Shown one piece after another: positions 53,657 to 62,955 of a stretch of 64,000 nucleotides of DNA. The DNA lies in contig NC_017956.1 of assembly GCF_000264455.2 (NCBI RefSeq), positions 2,401,501 to 2,465,500 on the forward strand, read 5' to 3'. The position numbers and the translations under genes were made by a program. This stretch comes from Tistrella mobilis KA081020-065 (GTDB taxonomy: Bacteria; Pseudomonadota; Alphaproteobacteria; Tistrellales; Tistrellaceae). Each line of letters opens with the position of its first letter. The stretch's first letter is position 1. The notes beneath the pieces are model-generated. The model was not told the DNA's origin, searched no databases, and worked only from the letters and a program-made list of their open reading frames with translations.

Positions 53657-54530
53657 CTAGGAGCGACCCTGCCGCCGCTTCAGCGGGCGCAGCAGGTCGC
53701 GGTAGCCGCCGGCAATCAGCTTCTCGGCGTCGCGCAGCAGCCGGCGCACCCAGCTCCGCGCGTCGCTCTCGGCCCAGTCGGCGCCGGGCTCGACTCCGAG
53801 CATGATGCGCGCGATCTCGCGCCGGCTCATGCCGGCTCGCTGGAGGTCGAGCGCCCAGAGCATCAGGCCAAGGCGCAACGGATCATGGCGCGGCCAGGCC
53901 AGCGGCGCTGGTGGCCGGCGAGAAACCGGCGGGTCGGCGGCCAGTCGCCAGAACCGCAGCGCCGCTTCCGTCCGCTCCTGCCCGTATCCGTCCGGATGGA
54001 CGTAGAAGCCCAGCACCGTCCCGAGCGGCGGGACCGTGCTGCGCCGGGGCAGCCAGAGGCGCAAGGAGCCGGCGGGCGCGCCGGTCGTGACGATGTGGAC
54101 GCCGTCCTCGGCGATGAGCAGATGCTTGCGGCCGGGCCAGCGCCAGGGATCGAAGACAATGCGGGGCGCGTCAGTCCAGGGCGGCGGCGGCGGGATCAGG
54201 CAGACGACGTCGACGAGCCAGTCGGGTCGCCAGAAGATCGCTTCGACCTCGTCAGCCCGGAGCGCAGGGTCCGGGGCGAAAGGTCAACCCCCATCGCCCC
54301 AGCGGGTCGCGCGGCGCCGACCAGGGCAGCCGACTGGACGAGATCGTCGACTTGGGCGGGGAGCGGCGAGTCGCGTCGGTCGGCGACGCAGACGCAGCTG
54401 CGAGCGGACCGGCAACCTCGTCGCGGAACTTGGGATTGCGGCGCAGGAACTCCCAGGCGAGGCCCTGGCCGTCAAGGTCGAGCGAGTAGCGGTAAGCGGC
54501 CGGAAGCCGCCAAGCCTCTTGGGCTCTCAT
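53657..54530 (-). pseudogene. DUF6499/DUF2285 regulator split by a one-base insertion
   Basis: The N-terminal part (WRLPAAYRYSLDLDGQGLAW, EFLRRNPKFRDEV) is a DUF6499 domain. The frame reaches GRWGLTF and then breaks. The next frame begins mid-sequence with APDPALRADEVEAIFWRP and runs through LRLWLPRRS to the DUF2285 domain (RREIARIMLGVEPGADWAES). One extra base in the AAA run at 54279-54281 (TTT in the coding strand) explains the shift, and a stop follows immediately upstream in the second frame. Intact relatives are single proteins of about 290 residues. It is either a mutation or a sequencing error. Confidence 0.75.
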
Positions 54531-54715
54531 TGGCATCTCCCATTCGTGTGCGCGCAAGGCGCGCAGTCATCCCAAGAGGTTGAAGGAATGGGAAGATTCT
54601 ACCAGACCGGGCTTGGCCATACGGCCAATGGTTAATCCGGGGATGCGCAAAACCGCAGTGCCGTATCGGCGGCTTTACGGAGAACCGCTATGCCGGCGAA
54701 GCCCAACTCCCGCCG

Positions 54716-55000
54716 TCAGTGGAGTCGAGCCTCTCGCAGCAGGTCGGCGTAGCCGCTCTCTGTCATCCACCTGGCGCGCGTCAGGTGCGTGTCGTAGGCG
54801 CGGCGCGCGCGAGCCGGCTCGCGTGCGGGATCGATGCGGAGCACGAGCTGGCACGCCTCCTCCCAAGTCGCGGTCGGGTCTTCCAGCGAGTCGAGCAGGC
54901 GCATGTAGGTGACGACGTGCAGCCGGTCGTAGTCGGTCAGCGCAGAAACGGTCGGCGCTTCATCTTGAATATCGGGTTCCAATTCGGCCTTGATCCGCAT
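54716..55000 (-). CDS. DUF2285-like small protein
   Basis: This 94-residue protein (ALTDYDRLHVVTYMRLLDSL, CQLVLRIDPAREPARARRAY, TESGYADLLREA) resembles the C-terminal DUF2285 domain of ICE regulators and repeats the final YADLLR motif of the neighbouring gene. The ATG at 55000 has GGAGGGACG upstream. It is probably a regulatory DNA-binding protein. Confidence 0.72.
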   Translation of the reverse strand: MRIKAELEPDIQDEAPTVSALTDYDRLHVVTYMRLLDSLEDPTATWEEACQLVLRIDPAREPARARRAYDTHLTRARWMTESGYADLLREARLH

Positions 55001-55236
55001 CGTCCCTCCTTTCCGAGCCGGCCTCGGCCGCTCATTCATTGGAGACAGATCTTTCACGAGGGCCGGCAGCGGCCCGCATACGCCGGTGACGAAAGATTCA
55101 CCAAAACAACTCTCGGCATTCAACCTGATCTTCCTGACGGCACTGCGACGCAAGGAGCATCAGCGGTGAGCGCGGGACAGACCTTATGAACTATAGGTAA
55201 TAAACTCAATCGGCGCCGCTGGCCAAGGCTGACCGC

Positions 55237-55494
55237 ATGGACATGCGGCGGTTGGTCGGGCGGAACGTCAGGAGGGCAAGGCAGGCGAAGGGGCTCACCC
55301 AGGAGCAGCTCGCCGAGGGCGCCGGATTCTCTCAGAAGTATGTGAGCGATCTGGAGCGAGGGCTCGAGAACCCGACCGTCATCACCCTGTTCGAGCTCGC
55401 GCAGCGCCTCGATACGACGCCGGTCGCGCTGATCACGCCGGACGAGGAAGCGATCCGGGAAACCGGGAAGGCGAACGGTCTTCGGACCAAATAG
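55237..55494 (+). CDS. XRE-family transcriptional regulator
   Basis: The 85-residue protein is one helix-turn-helix: RRLVGRNVRRARQAKGLTQE, QLAEGAGFSQKYVSDLERGL and NPTVITLFELAQRLDTTP. It diverges from the DUF2285 gene, as master regulators of ICE transfer commonly do. Confidence 0.9.
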   Translation: MDMRRLVGRNVRRARQAKGLTQEQLAEGAGFSQKYVSDLERGLENPTVITLFELAQRLDTTPVALITPDEEAIRETGKANGLRTK

Positions 55495-55528
55495 CGAGGT
55501 TGCGGCTGCTCCGCATGCAGCGCTACGG

Positions 55529-55543
55529 TGTTATAGTGTAACA
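55529..55543. promoter_or_regulatory. TGTTA-N5-TAACA palindrome before the methyltransferase
   Basis: TGTTATAGTGTAACA is an inverted repeat with 5-bp arms around a TATAGT that could serve as a -10 box. It ends 15 bp before the GTG start. The upstream XRE protein is a candidate to bind it. Confidence 0.35.
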
Positions 55544-55557
55544 TCCGGAGATCAGGC

Positions 55558-56391
55558 GTGAGCGACTCGGCGGCTGCCATCATCCACGATTCGGATACTT
55601 GGGACGCGACGGCCGCAGACTATGAGGCGCTGGCCGAGCCGTTCACGCGGCAGTACGCCGAGAAAGCGCTGGAGCTGGCTGGCGGCGTGGGTCCCGGCGA
55701 GCGCGTGCTCGACGTGGCGGCCGGCACCGGCGCGCTGACGCTCGCGGCGGCCCGCGCCGGGGCGCGGGTGCTCGCGACCGACTTCTCGCCCGGCATGGTC
55801 GCACGGCTCGGGGAGCGGCTGCGGAGCGAGGGCTTCGATCGCGCCGGCTGCGAGGCGCGGGTGATGGACGGTCAGGCGCTTGAGCTGCCGGACGGCGGCT
55901 TCGACGCGGCGTTCTCGATGTTCGGCGTCATGCTGTTCCCTGACCACCGCAAGGGACTTGCCGAGCTCGCCCGGGTGCTGCGGCCCGGAGGGCGAGCGGC
56001 CGTGGCCGTCTGGACCCGTAAGGAAGGCGCGGGTCCGGCGCTCGTGCTGGTGGACGCGTTCCGGTCGGCGTTTCCGGACCGCGAGGCGCCGTCATTCCCG
56101 GCGCCCGGGATGAGGCGGCTTATGCACGCCGACGCGCTGGCGGAAGACATGCGCGAGGCGGGCCTGCGCGAGGTGACGGTCACGACCGTCACTGGGGCGT
56201 GGACCGCGCCCTCGGCCGAATGGGTGGCGGACAACGTCGACCGGCTCTACCGTCAGTTCCCGCTTTATGCCGCGCTCGGCGAAGGCGAGCGCCGGCAGGT
56301 GCGCGAGGCGATCCGCGAGCGCCTCGGCCGCACGAGCGCAGGCGAGGTGCGGATCGAGTCCGACGCCCATGTGGGCGTTGGCCACCGCTGA
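55558..56391 (+). CDS. Class I SAM-dependent methyltransferase
   Basis: This 277-residue protein has the SAM motif VLDVAAGTGALTLAAARAGA, then VLATDFSPGMVARLGERL and FDAAFSMFGVMLFPDHRKGL, as in UbiE/Coq5-like small-molecule methyltransferases. The start is GTG 55558 with GGAG seven bases upstream. It follows the XRE gene on the same strand. The substrate is unknown. Confidence 0.85.
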   Translation: MSDSAAAIIHDSDTWDATAADYEALAEPFTRQYAEKALELAGGVGPGERVLDVAAGTGALTLAAARAGARVLATDFSPGMVARLGERLRSEGFDRAGCEARVMDGQALELPDGGFDAAFSMFGVMLFPDHRKGLAELARVLRPGGRAAVAVWTRKEGAGPALVLVDAFRSAFPDREAPSFPAPGMRRLMHADALAEDMREAGLREVTVTTVTGAWTAPSAEWVADNVDRLYRQFPLYAALGEGERRQVREAIRERLGRTSAGEVRIESDAHVGVGHR

Positions 56392-56422
56392 CTCTCTCTG
56401 CAAGCGACCATCAAGCGCGCGA

Positions 56423-56451
56423 ACGCCCCGCCCGGGTATCGGGCGGGGCGT
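56423..56451. terminator. Perfect 12-bp hairpin between convergent genes
   Basis: ACGCCCCGCCCG and CGGGCGGGGCGT form a perfect 12-bp GC-rich stem around a GGTAT loop. It lies between the ends of the methyltransferase and DUF736 genes, so it is probably a bidirectional terminator. The core occurs again in reverse at about 57387-57418. Confidence 0.7.
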
Positions 56452-56465
56452 CCTGGCCCTCCGGC

Positions 56466-56789
56466 TCAGTCGCCGCGGCGGCCGTTCGGGCGGGACCAGA
56501 TGAGGCTGTGGCTCTTGCCGTCCTCGTCCTCGAAGAGGTTGGCGTAGATGGGGGCGGTGAAGCTCGGGTCGTCGAGCTTGAGGCCGAGGTAGTCGCGGCC
56601 CTCGTTCGAGCGCTTCTCCCAGGCGGCCCCGATCTCGGCGCGGCCGACGAAGACCCGGTGCGAGGGGGCGTTCTCGTTGGTCCGGTTCTGTTCGGGGACG
56701 ATGCGGACGTTCTTGGCCTGAACCGAGAGGGTGACGATCTCGCCGGTGAACTCGTTGCCGGACTTCTTGAAGGTGCCGATGGTCGCCAT
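56466..56789 (-). CDS. DUF736 protein
   Basis: This 107-residue protein starts MATIGTFKKSGNEFTGEIVT and has VFVGRAEIGAAWEKRSNEGR and YLGLKLDDPSFTAPIYANL, the complete DUF736 pattern. DUF736 proteins are near-universal on alphaproteobacterial plasmids and ICEs; a single-strand-binding or defence-related role has been suggested but is not established. Confidence 0.9.
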   Translation of the reverse strand: MATIGTFKKSGNEFTGEIVTLSVQAKNVRIVPEQNRTNENAPSHRVFVGRAEIGAAWEKRSNEGRDYLGLKLDDPSFTAPIYANLFEDEDGKSHSLIWSRPNGRRGD

Positions 56790-56912
56790 GGTAGTCTCCT
56801 GTTTCGCTGTCTCGAGCCCGCGCCCATCGCGGCCTCGATGGCGGTCGCCCGGCCGGGGGCGGTCGACGACGCAGCCTTCAGGCCCGCAGCAGAGCGGAGG
56901 ACGGCGGCAGAG

Positions 56913-56962
56913 CGACTTTCTTGCCTCGCGAGGAATGAGCGAAGCTCAGGGGAAGAAAGTCG
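56913..56962. repeat. Large hairpin with two nested hairpins
   Basis: CGACTTTCTT (56913-56922) pairs with AAGAAAGTCG (56953-56962) over 10 bp. Inside the loop are CCTCGCGAGG (56924-56933) and GAGC-GAA-GCTC (56937-56947). The set could fold into a cloverleaf in single-stranded DNA or RNA. Confidence 0.6.
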
Positions 56963-57386
56963 AGCGGCCGCCGTTGCGGCTCAGGCGACCGAGGCAAAGC
57001 CGGCCCTCGGCCAGACCAGGCCATTGAAGAGGCGGCGTGGGACGCGGCACCTGAACAGCGCTTCCACAGGAGACGTGGCGGGCATTGGCTCCTTGCCTCA
57101 AGAGGTCGCAGACGATCGTAGCGTGATCGGCGGCTCCGGCGTGCAGACCGGCGGGTGCATTCCCTGCAACTCTGGACTGGACGGAACGCCTCCGACGCGG
57201 TCCGCTCGCGGAACTGCTGCCGAGTCGCCGCGCCTGCATCAAGCGCTACGAGGGCAGGAGCTTCTCTGAGACCAAGCGCTCCCAAACGTCACCTCACCCC
57301 TATGCCGATCGCGAGCCGAAGCGGACCGATCAAGCCGTCCGGTCCTGCCACGGCAGGTCAGCGGCACCCGAAGGTGGCCGATGCTC

Positions 57387-57418
57387 CGCCCGATACCCGG
57401 GCGGGTCGCTCGCGCGCG
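57387..57418. repeat. Inverted second copy of the 56.42-kb GC-rich hairpin
   Basis: CCGCCCGATACCCGGGCGGG repeats the reverse complement of the hairpin core near 56430-56450, and the similarity continues through TCGCGCGC. The two copies, about 1 kb apart, face each other across DUF736 and the gene-free region. Confidence 0.6.
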
Positions 57419-57466
57419 GGCCGCCGGGTCAGCAGTGGCGATACCGGGCACGGCCCTTTGCGTCCC

Positions 57467-60400
57467 TCAGCGGAAATCCCGTGAGCGCACCTGAATGGCA
57501 GCCGGCGCCGTGGGATCGGGGATACAGACGTCGCGCGGCTTCATCGTCGGAAGCTTGGGCGAGCGTGGGTCCGGGCCTGCTCCGCCGCCCCGGATCTCGT
57601 CGCCGCGGCCGTGCGGAACCGCCAGCCCGTCGTCGCCGGCTCCGATCATCCTCAGCATGTCGGTGAAGTCGTAAAGCTGCTCGGCGATGACGTGGATGAC
57701 CTCGCCGTCCTTCTGCACGCGGCCGGTGCAGCCGATCATCTCGGCCGAGCGCACTAGGCGCTCCTCGCGCTCGAAGAGCTTCGGCCAGACGATAAGCTGG
57801 GCGTAGGCCGTCTCGTCCTTCAACGTCACGAACACGACGCCTTTGGCGCTGCCCGGCATCTGCCGGAAGCGCACGATCCCGGCGACGGTGACGCGCCGCC
57901 CGTCGCGGGCGCGCTTCAGCGCGGCCGCGGGCAGGATGTTCATGGCGTCGAGCTCCGGGCGCAGGAAGGCGACCGGATGCTGGCGCAGGGTGAGGCCGAG
58001 ATTGCGGTAGTCCTCGACCACCTCCTCGCCGGCGGTGAGCGGCACGAGCGTCACCGCCGCCTCTTCGATCTCCGGGCGGATGAGCCCGTCGCGGAGGTCG
58101 GCCACCGCGAACAGCGGCAGCGGCTCGCCCTTCAGGCCCTTCGCGGCCCAGGCCGTCTGGCGACGATCGAGGTCGAAGGACTGAAAAGCGTCGGCGTCGG
58201 CCAGCCGTTTCATAGCGGCGGCCGACACGCCGGAGCGCAGCCACACCTCCTCCACGCTCGCGAACGGTGCGGGCCCGCGCGCGGCGACGATGCGGGCCGC
58301 ATCGGCATCGCGCAGGCCCTTCACGAGCCGCATCCCTAACCGGACGGCGAAGCCGCCGGTGCTGCTCGGGCACGGCTCCAGCGTGCAGTCCCAGCGCGAA
58401 TGGTTGGCGTCGACCGGGCGCACCTCGACGCCGTGCCGGCGCGCATCGTCCACGAGGTCGTCGACCGAGTAGAAGCCCATCGGCTGGGCGTTGATGATCG
58501 AGGCCAGGAAGGCGTCCGGGTGATGGTGCTTTGCCCAGCTCGACGCATAGGCGATGATCGCGAAGGAGGCGCTGTGAGACTCGGGGAAGCCGTAGCTCCC
58601 GAAGCCCTTGATCATGTTGAACATGCCTTGGGCGAAGTCGCGCGGGTAGTTGTTGGCGACCATGCCTTCCACGAAGTCGGCCTCGAAATGGCTGACCCCG
58701 CCCGTGTATTTGAAGGTGGCCATGCTGCGCCGGAGCTCGTCCGCCTTCGAGGCGGAGAAGCCGGCGCATCGGATGCTGAGCGCCATCGCGTGTTCTTGAA
58801 ACAAGGGCACGCCGTGCGTCCGGCCGAGCACCTCTTCGAGCTCGGGCGTGAGGAAGGTGTAGGTCTCGATCCCGAGCCGGCGCCGGATGAACGGATGCAC
58901 CATCTGGCCCTGGATGGGGCCGGGCCGGATCAGCGCGATCGAGATGACAATGTCATACCATTCGCGCGGGCGCAGCTTCGGGAGCATGGCCTGTTGGGCT
59001 CTCGATTCGATCTGAAAGACGCCGATCGTCTCGGCCCGGCAGATCATGTCGTAGACGGCCGCGTCCTCGGCCGGGACGGTGGCGAGATCGTAGTCGAGGC
59101 CCTTGTGGCTGCGTAGCAGCTCGAAGAAGCGGTGCATGCAGCCGAGCATCCCGAGCCCCAGGATGTCGACCTTCATCATCCTCAAGGCGTCGATGTCGTC
59201 CTTGTCCCATTCGATGACGGCGCGCTTCTCCATGCGCGCCGGCTCGATCGGGACGATCTCGTCCAGGCGATCCTCGGTGAGCACGAAGCCGCCCGGATGC
59301 TGCGAGAGGTGCCGGGGCACGCCCATCAGGTGACGGTGGAGCCGCAGCGCCAGCTTCACCCGGTAGTCACCGAGGTTCAGGTTGACCTCGCGGGCGTGCT
59401 TCTCGGTCACGCCCTCGCTCGACCAGGACCAGACGAGCCGGGTGAGCTGGAGGATGACGTCGCGCGGGAAGCCCAGCGCCTTGCCGACGTCGGCCATGGC
59501 GCCGCGCGAGCGGTAGCGGACGACGGTGGAGGTGAGCGCAGCCCGGTCGCGCCCGTAGCGCTCGTAGATCCATTGGATGACTTCCTCGCGGCGATCGCTG
59601 TCGAAATCGACGTCGATGTCCGGCGGCTCGGCCCTGTTGCGGCTGACGAAGCGCTCGAAGAGGACATTGTTTCTCGCTGGGTCGATCGACGTGATGCGGA
59701 GGCAGAAGCACACCGCGCTGTTGGCCGCGCTCCCCCGGCCCTGGCACAGGATGTCCTGGCTTCGTGCGAAGGCGACGATGGAGCGCACCGTGAGGAAGTA
59801 AGGCGCGTAAGCGAGCTCCTCGATCAGCGCGAGCTCGTGGCGGATCTGCTTTGCGACCTTCTCGGCCACGCCGTCGGGATAGCGCTCGGCCGCGCCCTCC
59901 CAGGTGAGCTTCTCGAGCGCCTGCTGCGGCGTGAGGCCGGGGATCAACGCCTCCGTCGGGTACTGGTACTTGATCTCGGCGAGCGAGAAGCGGCAGCGGT
60001 CCACAACCTCCAACGTCCGCGCGACGGCCTCGGGATGCTCCTTGAAGAGCCGCGCCATCTCCGCCGGGCTTTTCAGGAAGCGGTCGGCGTGGCGCTCGCG
60101 CCTGTAGCCGAGCGCGTCGACCGTGCATTTCTCGCGCACGGCCGTGACCACGTCCTGCAGGATGCGGCGCTCCTCGGCGTGGAACAGCACGTCGTTCGTC
60201 ACGATCGTCGGCACGCGCGCTCGCGCCGCGAGGCCGGCGAGCGCGTGGAGCCGCAGCGCCTCGTCCGGCCGGAACCGCGGCGTGAGCGCCAGATACGCCC
60301 GGTTCCCGAATGCCGCCCGCAGCCGCGAGAGGTTCGCGGCCAGCTCGTCGCCGGGCTCGCCGGCCAGCAGCACGGCGAGGAGCCCCGCCCCGTGCTCCGC

Positions 60401-60733
60401 CACGTCCGCCCACGCCAGCCGGCACTTGCCCTTCCCGGCCCGGCCCTTGCCCAGCGTCAGCAGCCGGCAGAGCCGGCCATAGGCCGCGCGATCGGTGGGA
60501 TAGACGAGGAGCGACGTGCCGCCGGCGAGGTCGAGGCGGCAGCCGACGACGAGCCGGACGCCGGTGGTCTTGGCCGCCTCATGGCAGCGGACGATGCCGG
60601 CGAGGCTGTTGCGGTCAGCGACGCCGAGCGCCGGCAGGCCGAGCAAGGCGGCGGTCGCGAACAGTTCCTCGGGACTCGAGGCCCCGCGCAGGAAGCTGTA
60701 GTGCGTCGTCACCTGGAGCTCGGCATAGGCCAT
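57467..60733 (-). CDS. dnaE2: Error-prone DNA polymerase DnaE2 (ImuC)
   Basis: This 1088-residue C-family polymerase starts at ATG 60733 with AYAELQVTTHYSFLRGASSP (PHP domain). It has FARSQDILCQGRGSAANSA, the catalytic PDIDVDFDSDRREEVIQWIY, and RHLSQHPGGFVLTED, and ends with an OB-fold region (VTVAGIVRFRQMPGSAKGV). DnaE2 extends past lesions and causes SOS mutagenesis. It overlaps imuB by one or two codon bases (TGATG). Confidence 0.95.
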   Translation of the reverse strand: MAYAELQVTTHYSFLRGASSPEELFATAALLGLPALGVADRNSLAGIVRCHEAAKTTGVRLVVGCRLDLAGGTSLLVYPTDRAAYGRLCRLLTLGKGRAGKGKCRLAWADVAEHGAGLLAVLLAGEPGDELAANLSRLRAAFGNRAYLALTPRFRPDEALRLHALAGLAARARVPTIVTNDVLFHAEERRILQDVVTAVREKCTVDALGYRRERHADRFLKSPAEMARLFKEHPEAVARTLEVVDRCRFSLAEIKYQYPTEALIPGLTPQQALEKLTWEGAAERYPDGVAEKVAKQIRHELALIEELAYAPYFLTVRSIVAFARSQDILCQGRGSAANSAVCFCLRITSIDPARNNVLFERFVSRNRAEPPDIDVDFDSDRREEVIQWIYERYGRDRAALTSTVVRYRSRGAMADVGKALGFPRDVILQLTRLVWSWSSEGVTEKHAREVNLNLGDYRVKLALRLHRHLMGVPRHLSQHPGGFVLTEDRLDEIVPIEPARMEKRAVIEWDKDDIDALRMMKVDILGLGMLGCMHRFFELLRSHKGLDYDLATVPAEDAAVYDMICRAETIGVFQIESRAQQAMLPKLRPREWYDIVISIALIRPGPIQGQMVHPFIRRRLGIETYTFLTPELEEVLGRTHGVPLFQEHAMALSIRCAGFSASKADELRRSMATFKYTGGVSHFEADFVEGMVANNYPRDFAQGMFNMIKGFGSYGFPESHSASFAIIAYASSWAKHHHPDAFLASIINAQPMGFYSVDDLVDDARRHGVEVRPVDANHSRWDCTLEPCPSSTGGFAVRLGMRLVKGLRDADAARIVAARGPAPFASVEEVWLRSGVSAAAMKRLADADAFQSFDLDRRQTAWAAKGLKGEPLPLFAVADLRDGLIRPEIEEAAVTLVPLTAGEEVVEDYRNLGLTLRQHPVAFLRPELDAMNILPAAALKRARDGRRVTVAGIVRFRQMPGSAKGVVFVTLKDETAYAQLIVWPKLFEREERLVRSAEMIGCTGRVQKDGEVIHVIAEQLYDFTDMLRMIGAGDDGLAVPHGRGDEIRGGGAGPDPRSPKLPTMKPRDVCIPDPTAPAAIQVRSRDFR

Positions 60734-62244
60734 CAGCCAAACACCCCGTGGATGAACCAGCGCACGCCGGCGTTGCTGCGCCCGTCGCGGAATAGCCAGA
60801 AGCGGCCGCCCTCCTCGTCCTCGATCCGGTAGTAGTCGCGGGTGCCGCGGATCTCGGAAGGCTGCCGCCACCATTCGAGATGGATGCGCTCCGGGCCGTC
60901 GGCGCGCCGGACGCGATAGGCGCGGCCGCGCCAGACGAAGCGGGCCGGCGGATCGTCCGGCAGGAGCGCCACCGTTTGCACGGGCTCGGGCGCGAACAGC
61001 CAGAACGGGCGCGGCAGGGCCGGCCAGGCGGTGTCGGCCGCGACGCTCAGCGGATCGATGCGGCGCACCGTCCGCTCGGGCAGGTCGCTTTCGACGGGGG
61101 CCGCGCCATAGACCCGCGCGACTTGCGGCAGGTTGGCGAGCCGGTCGACCAGCTCGGCGAGGTCGCCGCTCAGGCCGGCACCCTCGCCCAGTTCGGCCAG
61201 GGCGGACTGGCGCGCCCCGAGCGGCTCGGTCAGCGAGGCGACCAGCATCATGGCCTCCACGCCCCAGCCGGGGTCCACCTCCTCCAGCCGGTCGGTGAAG
61301 AGCCGCGCGAGGTGGCGCGGGTCGCGCGAGGGCCGCGCCGTCCCAACCCGCAGCGCGAGCGTGACGCGATCGACGCGCTCGAACAGGAGGTCGAGCGAAC
61401 GCGCGCCGTAGCCGCGCCGTTCGAGGTCGGTGCACAGGTCCCCCGCGAGGCGCTCGGCCGCCCCGGCAAGCGCCTCGGCGCTGCCGATCGGCTCGGCAAA
61501 GGCGCACCGGCGGCGCGGGGCCTCTTCCGGGAACAGCGGCGTGATCGCCTCGAAGGCGCCCCCGAGCGCCTGATCGAGGCGGCGGCCGAGCTCGGGGCCG
61601 AAGCGCAAGGTGAGCGGCGCGCGCGGCTCGCCGTAAAGCTGGCCCACGCGCTTGAAGCCGAAGCGATGGAGATCGCCGGCCACCTCAGGCTCCAGCCGTA
61701 GCGCGGCGACGGGCAGACGCGCCAGCGTCTCGGCCGTCCGGCCCGGCGCGACCACGCTGACGGGCTCACCGCCGAAGCGCGCGACGGCATGCGCCGCGCC
61801 CGGCGTGTCGGCGATGGCCGCGCGCACGGTGATTCCGGCCCGCTCCAGCGTACCGGTGATTCGCGCCAGCATGGGCTCCTCGCCCCCGAAGAGATTCGCG
61901 CAGCCGGTCGCATCGATGAGGATGCCGTCCGGCGGGTCGGGCGCGGCGATCGGCGACCAGCGCCGGGCGGCCCACATGGCGAGCTGGCGCAAGCCGGCGG
62001 CGTCCGCGTCCGGATCGGCGTCGGCGACCTCCAGCCCGGCGACGAGCGCGTTAGCGTGGGCGATCGACATGCCCGGACGGAGCCCGGCGGAACGCGCGGC
62101 AGCGCAGGCGCCCGCGACCACCCGGCGCGCGCCGTCCCGCGCGGCGGTGACGAACGGCCTACCGGGCGGCAGCGCGGTGCCGTTCGTCCGCCGAAGCCGA
62201 TCGGTCGGCCACGTCGGAAGGAACAGCGAGACGACCCTGCACAT
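60733..62244 (-). CDS. imuB: ImuB, inactive Y-family polymerase-like protein
   Basis: This 503-residue protein has the Y-family layout (GMSIAHANALV, DGILIDATGCANLFGGEEPM) but its start, RVVSLFLPTWPTDRL, lacks the first catalytic Asp of active polymerases, as known for ImuB. It acts as a hub between DnaE2 and the beta clamp. It overlaps imuA by 86 bp and dnaE2 by one base group. Confidence 0.92.
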   Translation of the reverse strand: MCRVVSLFLPTWPTDRLRRTNGTALPPGRPFVTAARDGARRVVAGACAAARSAGLRPGMSIAHANALVAGLEVADADPDADAAGLRQLAMWAARRWSPIAAPDPPDGILIDATGCANLFGGEEPMLARITGTLERAGITVRAAIADTPGAAHAVARFGGEPVSVVAPGRTAETLARLPVAALRLEPEVAGDLHRFGFKRVGQLYGEPRAPLTLRFGPELGRRLDQALGGAFEAITPLFPEEAPRRRCAFAEPIGSAEALAGAAERLAGDLCTDLERRGYGARSLDLLFERVDRVTLALRVGTARPSRDPRHLARLFTDRLEEVDPGWGVEAMMLVASLTEPLGARQSALAELGEGAGLSGDLAELVDRLANLPQVARVYGAAPVESDLPERTVRRIDPLSVAADTAWPALPRPFWLFAPEPVQTVALLPDDPPARFVWRGRAYRVRRADGPERIHLEWWRQPSEIRGTRDYYRIEDEEGGRFWLFRDGRSNAGVRWFIHGVFG

Positions 62245-62911
62245 CGCAGCCCTCCATGATCCAGTCGGCGGCCTCCCCGCCGCGGCAGCGGGTGAGCTCG
62301 ACCCGCCAGCGCGGCCGGCCGACTCCGGCGACCGGCAGCGGCGTCGAGGGCAGCGCCGTCAGCCGCCAGCGGCTCGCCGCAGCCGTCGGGTCGGTGACGG
62401 CCGCCCCGGCCCAGCGCCTGAGCGCCAGCGCGACGACGCCGGAAGCCTCGGCGGCGAGTTGCAGGCGGCGCGCCTCGGTCAAGGAAAGCTTGCGGACCTC
62501 GCCGACGACGCCGGCGAGGCCGCGGTGGCGCAGGCCCTCCTCCATGACGAGGAGCACGCTTGAGTCACCCCCGTGCGTCTCGGCGAACAGGAGGCGCTCG
62601 GGCTTCAGGCCGACCGCCGACAGCGCCGGCGCGAACAGGTCGCGGCGGCTGAGACACCACAGCACCGGCCCGTTGAGGCGTGCCAGGATGCCGCCGACGA
62701 ACAGGCCGGCGGCGGCGGCGTGCGTCAGCTCGGGTCCGGACGGGCCGACCTCGTGAAGGGCGCCGAGCGCCAGGCCGCCGTCCGGCAAGCGCCCGTCGAT
62801 GGCGGGCGCCCCGAACGGCAGGACGGCGCGGCGGGTCCGCCCCGAACGCTCGACGCGCGCGATCTGCGCGCGCAAGTCGTCCAGAACGCGGGTGTGCCGC
62901 GGATGCGCCAT
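62159..62911 (-). CDS. imuA: ImuA, SOS mutasome RecA-like protein
   Basis: The 250-residue protein has PFGAPAIDGRLPDGGLALGA and LHEVGPSGPELTHAAAAGLF, then GPVLWCLSRRDLFAPAL, as in ImuA proteins, which resemble RecA/SulA. It is the first gene of the imuA-imuB-dnaE2 operon, with a LexA box 30 bp upstream. The C-terminal 30 residues overlap imuB. Confidence 0.92.
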   Translation of the reverse strand: MAHPRHTRVLDDLRAQIARVERSGRTRRAVLPFGAPAIDGRLPDGGLALGALHEVGPSGPELTHAAAAGLFVGGILARLNGPVLWCLSRRDLFAPALSAVGLKPERLLFAETHGGDSSVLLVMEEGLRHRGLAGVVGEVRKLSLTEARRLQLAAEASGVVALALRRWAGAAVTDPTAAASRWRLTALPSTPLPVAGVGRPRWRVELTRCRGGEAADWIMEGCDVQGRLAVPSDVADRSASADERHRAAAR

Positions 62912-62940
62912 GGTCCTCCAACGGCTGCGAGCCGATCCAT

Positions 62941-62955
62941 GTTCCTGTTATGTTC
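62941..62955. promoter_or_regulatory. LexA SOS box (GTTC-N7-GTTC) upstream of imuA
   Basis: GTTC CTGTTAT GTTC exactly fits the alphaproteobacterial LexA box. It starts 30 bp upstream of the imuA start codon. A third GTTC lies at 62960-62963. Confidence 0.85.

Larger units (their letters stand above)
56790..57466. other. 677-bp gene-free structured region
   Basis: No credible gene lies between DUF736 and the end of dnaE2. The region holds the nested hairpin at 56913-56962 and the second copy of the inverted repeat at 57387-57418. It may contain the DUF736 promoter. Confidence 0.55.
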
